Shown: positions 1 to 5,754 of the stretch, piece by piece | Layout: every line of letters begins with the position of its first letter | Numbering within the stretch: the stretch's first letter is position 1 | Assembly (NCBI GenBank): GCA_026994125.1 | Contig: JALWRJ010000242.1 | Span: forward strand, 1-6,125 | Source of the DNA: Cyclobacteriaceae bacterium | GTDB taxonomy: Bacteria; Bacteroidota; Bacteroidia; Cytophagales; Cyclobacteriaceae | Reading direction: 5' to 3' | Length of the DNA: 6,125 nucleotides | Notes under the pieces: generated by a model | Seen by the model: the letters and a program-made list of their open reading frames with translations, nothing else | Database searches by the model: none | Told to the model about the DNA's origin: nothing | Translations under genes and position numbers: made by a program

Positions 1-758
1 TAGATTACAGCCATATAAAGGAACTTATTGATTTTGGAGATGAATCGCTGGTAAGAATTAAACTGCTTACCGATTTTAGAGGCTTTGCTTCTAAAAATAT
101 TGAGTTACACCGATACGAACATATTCCTGTACTAAGTGTAAACTCCACTCCTTTGGACGACTGGAAAAACAGAGCTGTAAAAAGGGTATTTGATATTACC
201 TTTTCCTTATTTGTCTTGATCTTTATTTTTTCATGGCTATATCCAATAATTGCGTTATTAATTAAAATAGATTCTAAAGGCCCTATTTTATTTAAGCAAA
301 AAAGAACAGGTTTAAATAACGATGATTTTTATTGTTATAAGTTTCGTACAATGAAGGTAAACAGCGAATCTGACGTTAAACAAGCAACCAAAGATGATTC
401 TAGAATCACTAAACTGGGTAGATTCTTACGTAAATCAAGTTTAGACGAGCTACCTCAATTCTTAAATGTGCTTATGGGTAGCATGTCTGTTATAGGCCCT
501 AGACCCCATATGCTAAGCCATACCGAAGAATACGCTAAAAAGGTTGAAAAATTTATGGCCAGGCACTTTGTAAAACCCGGCATTACAGGGCTTGCACAGG
601 CCAAAGGCTACCGAGGCGAAACTAAGCATATCAGACAAATGCAAAACAGAGTTAAACTAGATAGATTTTATGTAGATAACTGGTCGCTTTGGTTAGATAT
701 AAAAATTATATTTATGACCATCACATCTATTATTAAAGGAAACGAAAATGCCTTTTAG
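1..758 (+). CDS. Undecaprenyl-phosphate sugar-1-phosphate transferase (WcaJ/EpsL type), 5' end outside the window
   Basis: This membrane enzyme moves a hexose-1-phosphate from a nucleotide sugar onto undecaprenyl phosphate, the first step of exopolysaccharide or capsule repeat-unit assembly. The reading frame is open from the first full codon (base 3) to TAG at 756-758, giving 251 visible residues. The first 50 or so, ending in HIPVLSVNSTPLDDW, match the end of the N-terminal CoA-binding-like domain of long family members, so perhaps 200 residues are missing upstream. The TTG at 153 is internal, not the start. Next come KRVFDI and a hydrophobic segment (bases about 195-265), then the bacterial sugar transferase domain: KFRTM, LDELPQ with the catalytic Asp-Glu pair (444-449), SVIGPRP, KPGITGLAQ, YRGET and DRFYVDNWSLWLDIKII. 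The sugar cannot be told from sequence. The gene overlaps the next by 11 bases and is more AT-rich than the genes after it. Confidence 0.93.
   Translation, partial: DYSHIKELIDFGDESLVRIKLLTDFRGFASKNIELHRYEHIPVLSVNSTPLDDWKNRAVKRVFDITFSLFVLIFIFSWLYPIIALLIKIDSKGPILFKQKRTGLNNDDFYCYKFRTMKVNSESDVKQATKDDSRITKLGRFLRKSSLDELPQFLNVLMGSMSVIGPRPHMLSHTEEYAKKVEKFMARHFVKPGITGLAQAKGYRGETKHIRQMQNRVKLDRFYVDNWSLWLDIKIIFMTITSIIKGNENAF
735..740 (+). promoter_or_regulatory. Ribosome binding site of the WecA-like gene
   Basis: AAAGGA lies 7 nt before the ATG at 748, inside the last codons of the upstream transferase. Clear Shine-Dalgarno sequences are less usual in Bacteroidota. Here it supports the ATG at 748 and therefore the 11-base overlap, which suggests translational coupling. 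Confidence 0.55.
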
Positions 759-1860
759 TTATGCACTTATATTTCTAACCGCTTTGGTATTGGGCTTAAG
801 CCTGTATCCTGTTTTTATACGACTTTATACCAAAAATAATATTGTAGATAAGCGCGATGTGCGTAAAATTCATTTAGTAGAAGTACCCACCATGGGGGGG
901 GTGCCTATTTTTTTAGCCTTTTTGGTGGCTGTTTTAATTTGGGTTAACTACCTCGATATTCAAGAACACCGGTTTTTAATTGGCACCTTAATATTTATGT
1001 TTTTTATTGGCCTGCGCGATGATTTTGTAAGCCTGAAACCCATTATTAAATTACTAAGCCAGGTGGTGCCGGCCGTTATTGTTTTTTACTTATCCGAAAC
1101 GCGCATCCACTCTTTTTATGGGTTGTTCCATACCGGTGATTTTTCCATCTACCTTTCGTTGCCCATTACTGTTTTTACCATTATTGTAATTACCAATTCG
1201 TTTAATTTAATCGATGGGCTGGATGGCCTGGCCGGCCTGGTGGGCTTGGTTATTTTACTCAGCTTTGGTGCTTGGTTTGCCTGGTTGGGCAATACCTCTT
1301 TTAGCCTATTGCTATTTGCCATGGCAGGCTCTATGGTGGCTTTTCTAAAATTTAACTGGCAGCCCGCTAAAATTTTTATGGGCGATACAGGTGCTCTGTT
1401 ATTAGGTTTTCTCTTTGCCGTAATTGCTATTAAGTTTATCAATACCAATTTTAATTTAGTAGCCGATAACCCACTTAAGTTCCAAGGCAGCATTGCTACT
1501 GCAGTAGCTGTTTTAATTATTCCATTGTTCGATACCCTTCGCATTTTTACCATTAGGCTTATTAAGCGTAAATCGCCCTTTGTAGCAGATAAAAACCACA
1601 CCCACCATGTGTTACTAAGGCTGGGTCTTACCCATGCCCAAACAGCTATTGTGCTGGCCTTGGTTAACCTTATTTTTGTGGGGCTTGCTGTGATTTTTAG
1701 GGAGGTGAGCGATGCCATTCTGCTTCCGGTAATTTTATTCTTAGGCTTAAATGTTAGTTTGCTCCTCGACTACCTCATTATTAAACAAGTAGTCTCCAAA
1801 AAAGGCAAAAAACCTCATTCCCTCATGGAAATTATAAAATCGTCCAGAAAAGCTTCATAA
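748..1860 (+). CDS. WecA/TagO-like polyprenyl-phosphate N-acetylhexosamine-1-phosphate transferase
   Basis: This integral membrane enzyme of the MraY/WecA superfamily transfers an amino-sugar 1-phosphate from a UDP-sugar to undecaprenyl phosphate at the cytoplasmic face. The 370-residue protein is almost entirely hydrophobic helices, about ten or eleven. Family signatures appear in order: DKRDVRKIH with PTMGG (residues 34-51), GLRDDF with Asp91-Asp92, NSFNLIDGLDGLAG (150-163), FMGDTG with Asp213, FDT (261-263), and a His-rich cytoplasmic loop DKNHTHH (281-287). The His loop and the length favour the WecA/TagO branch, which starts O-antigen, teichoic acid or capsule glycans, over MraY of peptidoglycan synthesis. 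No division-cell-wall genes are nearby and the upstream neighbour is a polysaccharide initiator, which agrees. The exact amino sugar is not determinable. An 8-G run at 894-901 encodes the conserved Met-Gly-Gly. Confidence 0.9.
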   Translation: MPFSYALIFLTALVLGLSLYPVFIRLYTKNNIVDKRDVRKIHLVEVPTMGGVPIFLAFLVAVLIWVNYLDIQEHRFLIGTLIFMFFIGLRDDFVSLKPIIKLLSQVVPAVIVFYLSETRIHSFYGLFHTGDFSIYLSLPITVFTIIVITNSFNLIDGLDGLAGLVGLVILLSFGAWFAWLGNTSFSLLLFAMAGSMVAFLKFNWQPAKIFMGDTGALLLGFLFAVIAIKFINTNFNLVADNPLKFQGSIATAVAVLIIPLFDTLRIFTIRLIKRKSPFVADKNHTHHVLLRLGLTHAQTAIVLALVNLIFVGLAVIFREVSDAILLPVILFLGLNVSLLLDYLIIKQVVSKKGKKPHSLMEIIKSSRKAS

Positions 1861-1865
1861 GGCTT
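1850..1865 (+). terminator. Weak candidate terminator across the end of the WecA-like gene
   Basis: AAGCTT (1850-1855), a CATA loop and AGGCTT (1860-1865) can form a 6-bp stem with one G-U pair, spanning the TAA stop. A T-rich stretch reaching about 1881 follows. The stem is short and A/T-heavy, so this is only a possibility. Its position between the polysaccharide genes and the separate pheS promoter is sensible. Confidence 0.25.
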
Positions 1866-1884
1866 ATCTATTTATCTTTTTCGT

Positions 1885-1892
1885 TACTTTTG
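1885..1892 (+). promoter_or_regulatory. Bacteroidota -7 promoter element of pheS
   Basis: TACTTTTG matches the TAnnTTTG -7 consensus used by the primary sigma factor of Bacteroidota, and lies 17 nt before the pheS ATG. I see no convincing -33 TTTG partner at the expected distance. The position implies a 5' leader of roughly ten bases and transcription independent of the polysaccharide genes. Confidence 0.6.
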
Positions 1893-1909
1893 CATTTCAA
1901 TTTGGCAAA

Positions 1910-2929
1910 ATGGCAGATATTAATCAATTAAAGCAAGAGATTACCTCCTTTAAAGCTCAAACCCAAGAACAGCTTGAGGCCTTTAGGATAAAATACATTA
2001 GTCGAAAAAGTGTAATAGGCCAGCTTTTTGGTCAAATGAAAGACATCCCCAACGAGGGCAAAAAAGCATTTGGGCAGCAAATTAACGAGCTTAAAAACCT
2101 GGCTCAAGAGAAATTTCAGGAGCTTATTGCCCAGTTAGATCACCAGGAAACCACCCAAACAGCCGACAGCATGGATTTAACCCTACCCTCGGCCTGGGCA
2201 CCCATAGGCAGCAGCCACCCGATTACCCTAATCCGAAACGAAATTATAGACATCTTTGCCAAAATAGGGTTTAACGTATCCGAAGGACCCGAAATTGAAG
2301 ACGACTGGCATAACTTTACAGCGCTCAATTTTCCTCCCAACCACCCTGCCCGCGAAATGCAAGACACTTTTTTTATAGAAAAAGACCCCGATATTGCCCT
2401 GCGTACCCACACCTCATCGGTGCAAATTAGGGTAATGGAAAACGAAAAACCGCCCATTAGAACACTATCTCCAGGAAGGGTATTTAGAAACGAAGCCATT
2501 TCGGCCCGGGCTCATTGCATATTCCACCAGGTTGAAGGCCTGTATGTAGATACCAACGTGAGCTTTGTAGATTTAAAACAAACCATTTATTATTTTGTGA
2601 AAGAAATGTTTGGGGCTGATACCAAAATCAGGTTTCGCCCTTCGTACTTTCCCTTTACCGAGCCCAGTGCCGAAATAGACATTTCGTGCAATATTTGTGG
2701 CGGCAATGGCTGCAATGTTTGCAAATACACCGGGTGGGTTGAAATAGCCGGTTCGGGCATGGTGGACCCAAATGTACTTAAAAGTGTTAATATTGACCCC
2801 GAAAAATATACCGGTTTTGCTTTTGGCATGGGCATGGAACGCATGGCTATGCTTAAATGGCAAATAAACGATTTAAGGCTATTTACCGAAAATGACGTAC
2901 GGTTTTTAGAGCAGTTTAAATCGTTATAA
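1910..2929 (+). CDS. pheS: Phenylalanine--tRNA ligase alpha subunit
   Basis: This is the catalytic subunit of the cytoplasmic (alpha-beta)2 enzyme that charges tRNA-Phe. The 339-residue length is normal for the family. Residues 1-85 form the N-terminal helical coiled coil that contacts tRNA. The class II core follows: motif 1 region HPITLIRNEIIDIFAKIGF (103-121), PEIEDDWHNFTALNFP, motif 2 GRVFRNEAISARAHCIFHQ (189-207), FTEPSAEIDIS, and motif 3 GFAFGMGMERM (302-312). Ala304 aligns with the E. coli Ala294 that sets the size of the amino-acid pocket. Residues 260-271 carry Cys-x2-Cys-x4-Cys-x2-Cys, absent from E. coli PheS. The ATG at 1910 fits the promoter and family N terminus. pheT is not adjacent; the beta subunit must be encoded elsewhere. 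Confidence 0.97.
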   Translation: MADINQLKQEITSFKAQTQEQLEAFRIKYISRKSVIGQLFGQMKDIPNEGKKAFGQQINELKNLAQEKFQELIAQLDHQETTQTADSMDLTLPSAWAPIGSSHPITLIRNEIIDIFAKIGFNVSEGPEIEDDWHNFTALNFPPNHPAREMQDTFFIEKDPDIALRTHTSSVQIRVMENEKPPIRTLSPGRVFRNEAISARAHCIFHQVEGLYVDTNVSFVDLKQTIYYFVKEMFGADTKIRFRPSYFPFTEPSAEIDISCNICGGNGCNVCKYTGWVEIAGSGMVDPNVLKSVNIDPEKYTGFAFGMGMERMAMLKWQINDLRLFTENDVRFLEQFKSL

Positions 2930-2984
2930 TTTAACCGAAAAGGTCGCTAACAGATTAAAGCCATAGGTAAATAACATTAATCTG

Positions 2985-3004
2985 CGATGATATCGATATC
3001 TTCG
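2985..3004. repeat. Near-perfect 20-bp palindrome ahead of the dehydrogenase gene
   Basis: CGATGATATCGATATCTTCG pairs in 9 of 10 positions with its own reverse complement. The central 12 bases (2989-3000, GATATCGATATC) are perfect. It ends 19 nt before the ATG of the downstream gene and overlaps a degenerate -7 box. That position suits a dimeric repressor site, but no regulator is visible and the function is inference. Confidence 0.5.
2997..3004 (+). promoter_or_regulatory. Possible degenerate -7 element of the 3-hydroxyacyl-CoA dehydrogenase gene
   Basis: TATCTTCG differs from TAnnTTTG by one base and sits 19 nt from the start codon, the same spacing as the cleaner -7 box before the aminotransferase gene. 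It forms the right half of the palindrome at 2985-3004. A 94-base gap after pheS makes a separate promoter reasonable, though read-through from pheS is equally possible. Confidence 0.35.
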
Positions 3005-3023
3005 GGAAGAAAAGTAGTAAACA

Positions 3024-3872
3024 ATGAAAAAGATTAAAACCGTAGGGGTAATTGGTGCCGGCACCATGGGGCTGGGCATTGCCCAGGTAGCGGCCATGGC
3101 CGGCTTTACTACCTATTTGTACGATGCCAACCCCACAGCAGTAAAGCAAGCCATCAACATCATCGAAAAAAACCTGAACAAAGGCATAAGCCGTGGCAAA
3201 TTAACTGAAAATAATAAAACAGTAACCTTAAAAAACATATCCGGCATTGCCGATATTTCGCAGCTAACGGCCGATCTTATCATTGAAGCCATTGTAGAAA
3301 AACGGGAGGTTAAGCAGCAGGTGTTTGCACAGCTCGAAAAAATAAATGCACCCACGGCCATATTGGCCAGCAATACATCCTCCATTCCCATTACACAAAT
3401 AGCCTCGGTATTACAACGCCCCCAACAAGTGGTAGGGTTGCATTTTTTTAATCCTGCACATATTATGAAACTGGTAGAGGTTATTTCCGGTGCAGCTACC
3501 GCCCCCAGCGTAGCCAAACAAATGATGGCCTTTGTAAAACAGTTGGGCAAAGTGCCGGTGCAGGCATCCGATGCACCCGGGTTTATCGTAAACCGGGTAG
3601 CACGTCATTTTTATGTAGAAAGCCTACAAATACTAGAAGAAGGCGTTGCTAAAGTACCGGAAATTGACCGGCTTATGGAAGCTTCGGGCTTTAAAATGGG
3701 GCCTTTTAAACTAATGGATTTAATTGGGGTAGATACCAATTTTTCAGTAACCACCAGTATGTATAATGCGTTTCATCAAGCGCCTAAGTTTAGACCCAGC
3801 CGCATACAACAGCAAAAGGTAGATGCCGGCCATTGGGGGCGCAAATCGGGCAAAGGCTTTTACGAGTACTAA
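3024..3872 (+). CDS. 3-hydroxyacyl-CoA (3-hydroxybutyryl-CoA) dehydrogenase
   Basis: This soluble enzyme oxidises (S)-3-hydroxyacyl-CoA to 3-oxoacyl-CoA with NAD(P)+, or runs in reverse, in fatty-acid beta-oxidation, butanoate metabolism or aromatic-acid degradation. At 282 residues it is a full-length stand-alone enzyme of the Hbd/PaaH/FadB2 type, not a fused FadB. The N-terminal Rossmann fold has GAGTMG (11-16) and Asp34 at the end of the second strand. SNTSS (116-120) and HFFNPAHIMKLVE follow, giving the catalytic pair His140-Glu152, and Asn190 in PGFIVNR is the conserved active-site Asn. The C-terminal helical domain ends in the typical KSGKGFYEY. The ATG at 3024 directly precedes the nucleotide-binding strand, as expected. 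The downstream gene is convergent. The substrate (short or medium chain) and NAD versus NADP use cannot be fixed here. Confidence 0.95.
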   Translation: MKKIKTVGVIGAGTMGLGIAQVAAMAGFTTYLYDANPTAVKQAINIIEKNLNKGISRGKLTENNKTVTLKNISGIADISQLTADLIIEAIVEKREVKQQVFAQLEKINAPTAILASNTSSIPITQIASVLQRPQQVVGLHFFNPAHIMKLVEVISGAATAPSVAKQMMAFVKQLGKVPVQASDAPGFIVNRVARHFYVESLQILEEGVAKVPEIDRLMEASGFKMGPFKLMDLIGVDTNFSVTTSMYNAFHQAPKFRPSRIQQQKVDAGHWGRKSGKGFYEY

Positions 3873-5122
3873 CCGTTGCGCTCGTTGGTAGGCAACAGTT
3901 TTAGCAACATAGGCAAGGTAAGGTACGATACCGGCAACCCAATAATAACAAACGTTGGCACCGCCTTTAGCACCTGCAAAAGCCCCTCATGCAACTCCTG
4001 CTCTTCTGCTTTACTTAGCTTTTCGGTTTTCGATTTTAGCAGCAGCTTTTTTAGTGCACTGTTCTTTTGAAGCTCATCGTTAATTCTAAACGCATTTTTA
4101 TCGGTAGTGGTTTTTACCCTTTTTAGGTATTCTTCGCCAATATCGTGCAAGTCGTGGCCTTTGCGTAAGTGGTTAAGCTGTTCCCAGTTTTCTAAAATAA
4201 AACCTTCTACGGCCAGCAAACTGTTTTCCAGGTCGTCTTCAAAAAAACCCAGCTTTTTAGTAAACGCCTTTAAAAACACCATTTCCGATTCCTCCAGCTT
4301 ACGGTCAACCCAAACAGTTAGTATGGCCAGTTCAAGAAAAAACTTTTTAAGCAGCCACGAGTTTTGATTGGGCAGGTAGATGTCCGTAAGACCCACCCCA
4401 TTCGCAAAATCACGTTTGGCTTCTTCCTTTTGGCGGGCCGATAAATGCGAAGACTTTAAGAAAAAATCGAATAGTGCCTGCTCTTCTTCCTCAATGGTTT
4501 TATTGGCATGGGCAGCGGCCGACATCACCTTAATTATACTAAACCTAAGTTCCTCCTTTTCTTGCTTAAAAAATTCGGCAATCATAGTTTCCGAACTGGT
4601 ATGCATCCATTGTCCAAAAAAATAGATGTCAAGAAAAAGGATAATATTATCAAAAAACTGAATCCAGTAATTCTGCTTTTCACTTCCCGATTTTCGAACT
4701 CGTTTCTCTAAAATTTTTTCTGCAATCTCCAAAGGCGATTTCCGTTTACCCAAAAAGGTGCGGTTCGACACCGACAACTCCGGATAAATCTTATTATAAA
4801 ACTCCCCAATTTTGGTTACCGTGCGCATTATCACATCCGAAAAATCATCCTCACTATTTATTTCCTGGTGGTGATAAATGAGCGACCCGCTAATCAGGCT
4901 TTCAGCCATAAGCAGCTTTAATTTATTAAGCGGAGTGGTATCGGGCACATTGGTTTTATGCAATGGGTGGCCATACATAATACCCGAAGGTTGCAATATT
5001 CGATACATGGAATGCTCGGGGTGGCTATCCTTTGCTGTATCCTCCAAAAACGATTGATAGATAGCTTTCCTGTATTCCAGGTAATCTGCCAGCCAGCCGC
5101 TATTTGAAGGATTTACTTGCAT
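3869..5122 (-). CDS. LETM1-related protein with TerB-like helical region
   Basis: This is a 417-residue protein of a poorly characterised Bacteroidota family; I recall the database name LETM1-related biofilm-associated protein. Residues about 190-300 are helical and resemble two TerB-like halves: AAAHANKTIEEEEQALFDFF and LTVWVDRKLEESEMVFLKAF, each small helix, acidic turn, then amphipathic helix. Residues about 350-411 resemble the LETM1 domain: a charged helical stretch, then AVPTFVIIGLPVSYLTLPML with the KLLP ending, and hydrophobic enough to associate with membrane. The N-terminal 190 residues match nothing I recognise, apart from a hydrophobic patch at 157-172 (FDNIILFLDIYFFGQW). No signal peptide is seen. 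The ATG at 5122 gives the longest frame and no clear promoter was found. The molecular role is unknown: LETM1 in mitochondria is linked to cation exchange and ribosome binding, but transferring that here would be a guess. Confidence 0.8.
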   Translation of the reverse strand: MQVNPSNSGWLADYLEYRKAIYQSFLEDTAKDSHPEHSMYRILQPSGIMYGHPLHKTNVPDTTPLNKLKLLMAESLISGSLIYHHQEINSEDDFSDVIMRTVTKIGEFYNKIYPELSVSNRTFLGKRKSPLEIAEKILEKRVRKSGSEKQNYWIQFFDNIILFLDIYFFGQWMHTSSETMIAEFFKQEKEELRFSIIKVMSAAAHANKTIEEEEQALFDFFLKSSHLSARQKEEAKRDFANGVGLTDIYLPNQNSWLLKKFFLELAILTVWVDRKLEESEMVFLKAFTKKLGFFEDDLENSLLAVEGFILENWEQLNHLRKGHDLHDIGEEYLKRVKTTTDKNAFRINDELQKNSALKKLLLKSKTEKLSKAEEQELHEGLLQVLKAVPTFVIIGLPVSYLTLPMLLKLLPTNERNG

Positions 5123-5289
5123 TTTTTAGTGAATGATAGGTTTGGTTGTTCTCTTAAAAATACAAATTACCATATTCTTTTTTAATTTCAATAAAAATAC
5201 CGACACTTTATACGTTCGTTCGCCTATACCTGCTAGCTATTGGCTCTAAAAGCCATTTAAAAAACAGCCTAAATAGGGCTTGCTGAAAA

Positions 5290-5430
5290 AGTCGCAAGTG
5301 CCCTCCTATTTGGCGGGCAGGCTTTAGATGCGACTTGGCAAATCGAAGATGTCCGCTAGCCAGCGGACTTCGAGATGAAGCCAAGGAAGCACCGTGCCTG
5401 CCGGCAGGCTGGGATGAAGTGCTTGCGACT
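5290..5430. repeat. G+C-rich nested hairpin inside the 300-bp element
   Basis: Successive complementary segments nest around one centre: AGTCGCAAG (5290-5298) with CTTGCGACT (5422-5430), GGCAGGC (5316-5322) with GCCTGCC (5396-5402), CTTGGC (5334-5339) with GCCAAG (5380-5385), CGAA (5344-5347) with TTCG (5369-5372), and GTCCGCT (5351-5357) with AGCGGAC (5362-5368) around a 4-base loop. Together they describe one long interrupted stem of about 140 nt. The right side also contains a separate perfect 14-bp palindrome, GCCTGCCGGCAGGC (5396-5409). This block is clearly richer in G+C than the flanks. Confidence 0.75.
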
Positions 5431-5434
5431 AGTC

Positions 5435-5468
5435 AAAAATTTTAGAAAATCAATTTTCTAAAATTTTT
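5435..5468. repeat. Perfect 16-bp A/T-rich hairpin in the 300-bp element
   Basis: AAAAATTTTAGAAAAT (5435-5450) and ATTTTCTAAAATTTTT (5453-5468) are exact reverse complements separated by two bases. This is the longest perfect inverted repeat near the element centre. It begins four bases after the G+C-rich stem and is directly followed by a second hairpin. Confidence 0.85.
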
Positions 5469-5512
5469 AAGTGCAAGGGTTTTAAGTGTTTTGTTTTAAA
5501 AAGCTTGCACTT
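5469..5512. repeat. Third stem-loop of the 300-bp element
   Basis: AAGTGCAAGGGTTTTAA (5469-5485) pairs with TTAAAAAGCTTGCACTT (5496-5512) in 15 of 17 positions, the outer nine perfectly, around a 10-base loop. It abuts the A/T hairpin without a gap, so the element is a chain of three stem-loops between its terminal repeats. Confidence 0.7.
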
Positions 5513-5727
5513 TAATCCCTAAATTTGAAGTTAACAGACTGACAGTAAATAAGCAAGACGTTTTTCAGCAAGCCCTAATTAACGTTACCATAAATCGCAA
5601 ATATTACTATCTGTATGTAATTTTTGTAAGCACCTGTAATTCAACCAATAAAAGGGCATACCATTGCCACTTACCCCTACAAAAGTATTATTAAGGTGTA
5701 AGGTGCGGATAAAACCTGATGAATTTG

Positions 5728-5735
5728 TAATTTTG
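5728..5735 (+). promoter_or_regulatory. Bacteroidota -7 promoter element of the aminotransferase gene
   Basis: TAATTTTG is an exact TAnnTTTG match, 19 nt before the TTG start at 5755. No clear -33 motif is present. The spacing resembles that at pheS, which supports both the promoter call and the TTG start. The box also contains the in-frame TAA (5728-5730) that closes the reading frame upstream. Confidence 0.55.
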
Positions 5736-5754
5736 GTTAAAACCAATAATTACC

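Larger units (their letters stand above)
5276..5575. mobile_element. 300-bp MITE-like element with perfect terminal inverted repeats
   Basis: The left end GGGCTTGCTGAAAAA (5276-5290) is the exact reverse complement of the right end (5561-5575). A TA dinucleotide flanks each end (5274-5275 and 5576-5577), extending the repeat to 17 bp and consistent with a TA target duplication, although TA is itself palindromic. The interior has no transposase frame and is unusually rich in stem-loops. Terminal repeats, small size, lack of coding capacity and intergenic location are the hallmarks of a miniature inverted-repeat transposable element moved in trans. TA duplication would suit an IS630/Tc1-mariner type enzyme, but the parent family is not identified. 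A structured regulatory repeat without mobility is the main alternative. Confidence 0.65.
5123..5754. other. Non-coding divergent intergenic region holding a mobile-looking repeat
   Basis: These 632 bases separate the leftward LETM1-related gene from the rightward aminotransferase gene and contain no credible coding frame. The left part (5123-5273) is AT-rich with one small hairpin, TGGCT/AGCCA at 5241-5255, and presumably the unrecognised promoter of the leftward gene. The middle is the 300-bp inverted-repeat element. The right part (5578-5754) is AT-rich and carries the -7 box of the aminotransferase gene; I saw no riboswitch or other structure there. Confidence 0.7.

Noticed and set aside
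153..155. TTG as the start of the first sugar transferase
   Set aside because: The frame stays open to the window edge, and the upstream residues (ending HIPVLSVNSTP) match the N-terminal domain of long family members, so the gene begins outside the window.
1149..1718. 189-codon open frame on the minus strand
   Set aside because: It lies opposite the WecA-like gene, whose motifs are all intact; the minus-strand protein has no recognisable features.
2573..2863. Overlapping minus-strand frames opposite pheS
   Set aside because: They are antisense shadows of conserved pheS motifs, with no promoter or family match.
2951..2984. 8-bp inverted repeat CAGATTAA/TTAATCTG after pheS as a terminator
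   Set aside because: The loop is 18 nt, the stem is A/T-rich and no T-run follows; it is probably coincidental or at most a weak protein site.
2955..3149. 64-residue minus-strand frame across the pheS-dehydrogenase gap
   Set aside because: It depends on the antisense of the conserved NAD-binding segment, and its sequence resembles no known protein.
5155..5170. Possible -7 box for the leftward LETM1-related gene
   Set aside because: The minus-strand matches here to TAnnTTTG are imperfect or have the wrong internal spacing, and lie 30-40 nt from the ATG.
5241..5255. TGGCT-ctaaa-AGCCA hairpin near the start of the leftward gene
   Set aside because: A 5-bp stem is expected by chance in a region of this size, and there is no T-tract on either side.
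5276..5575. Decayed transposase gene within the 300-bp element
   Set aside because: I found no frame of useful length or recognisable transposase motif; stops are frequent, so a non-coding element fits better.
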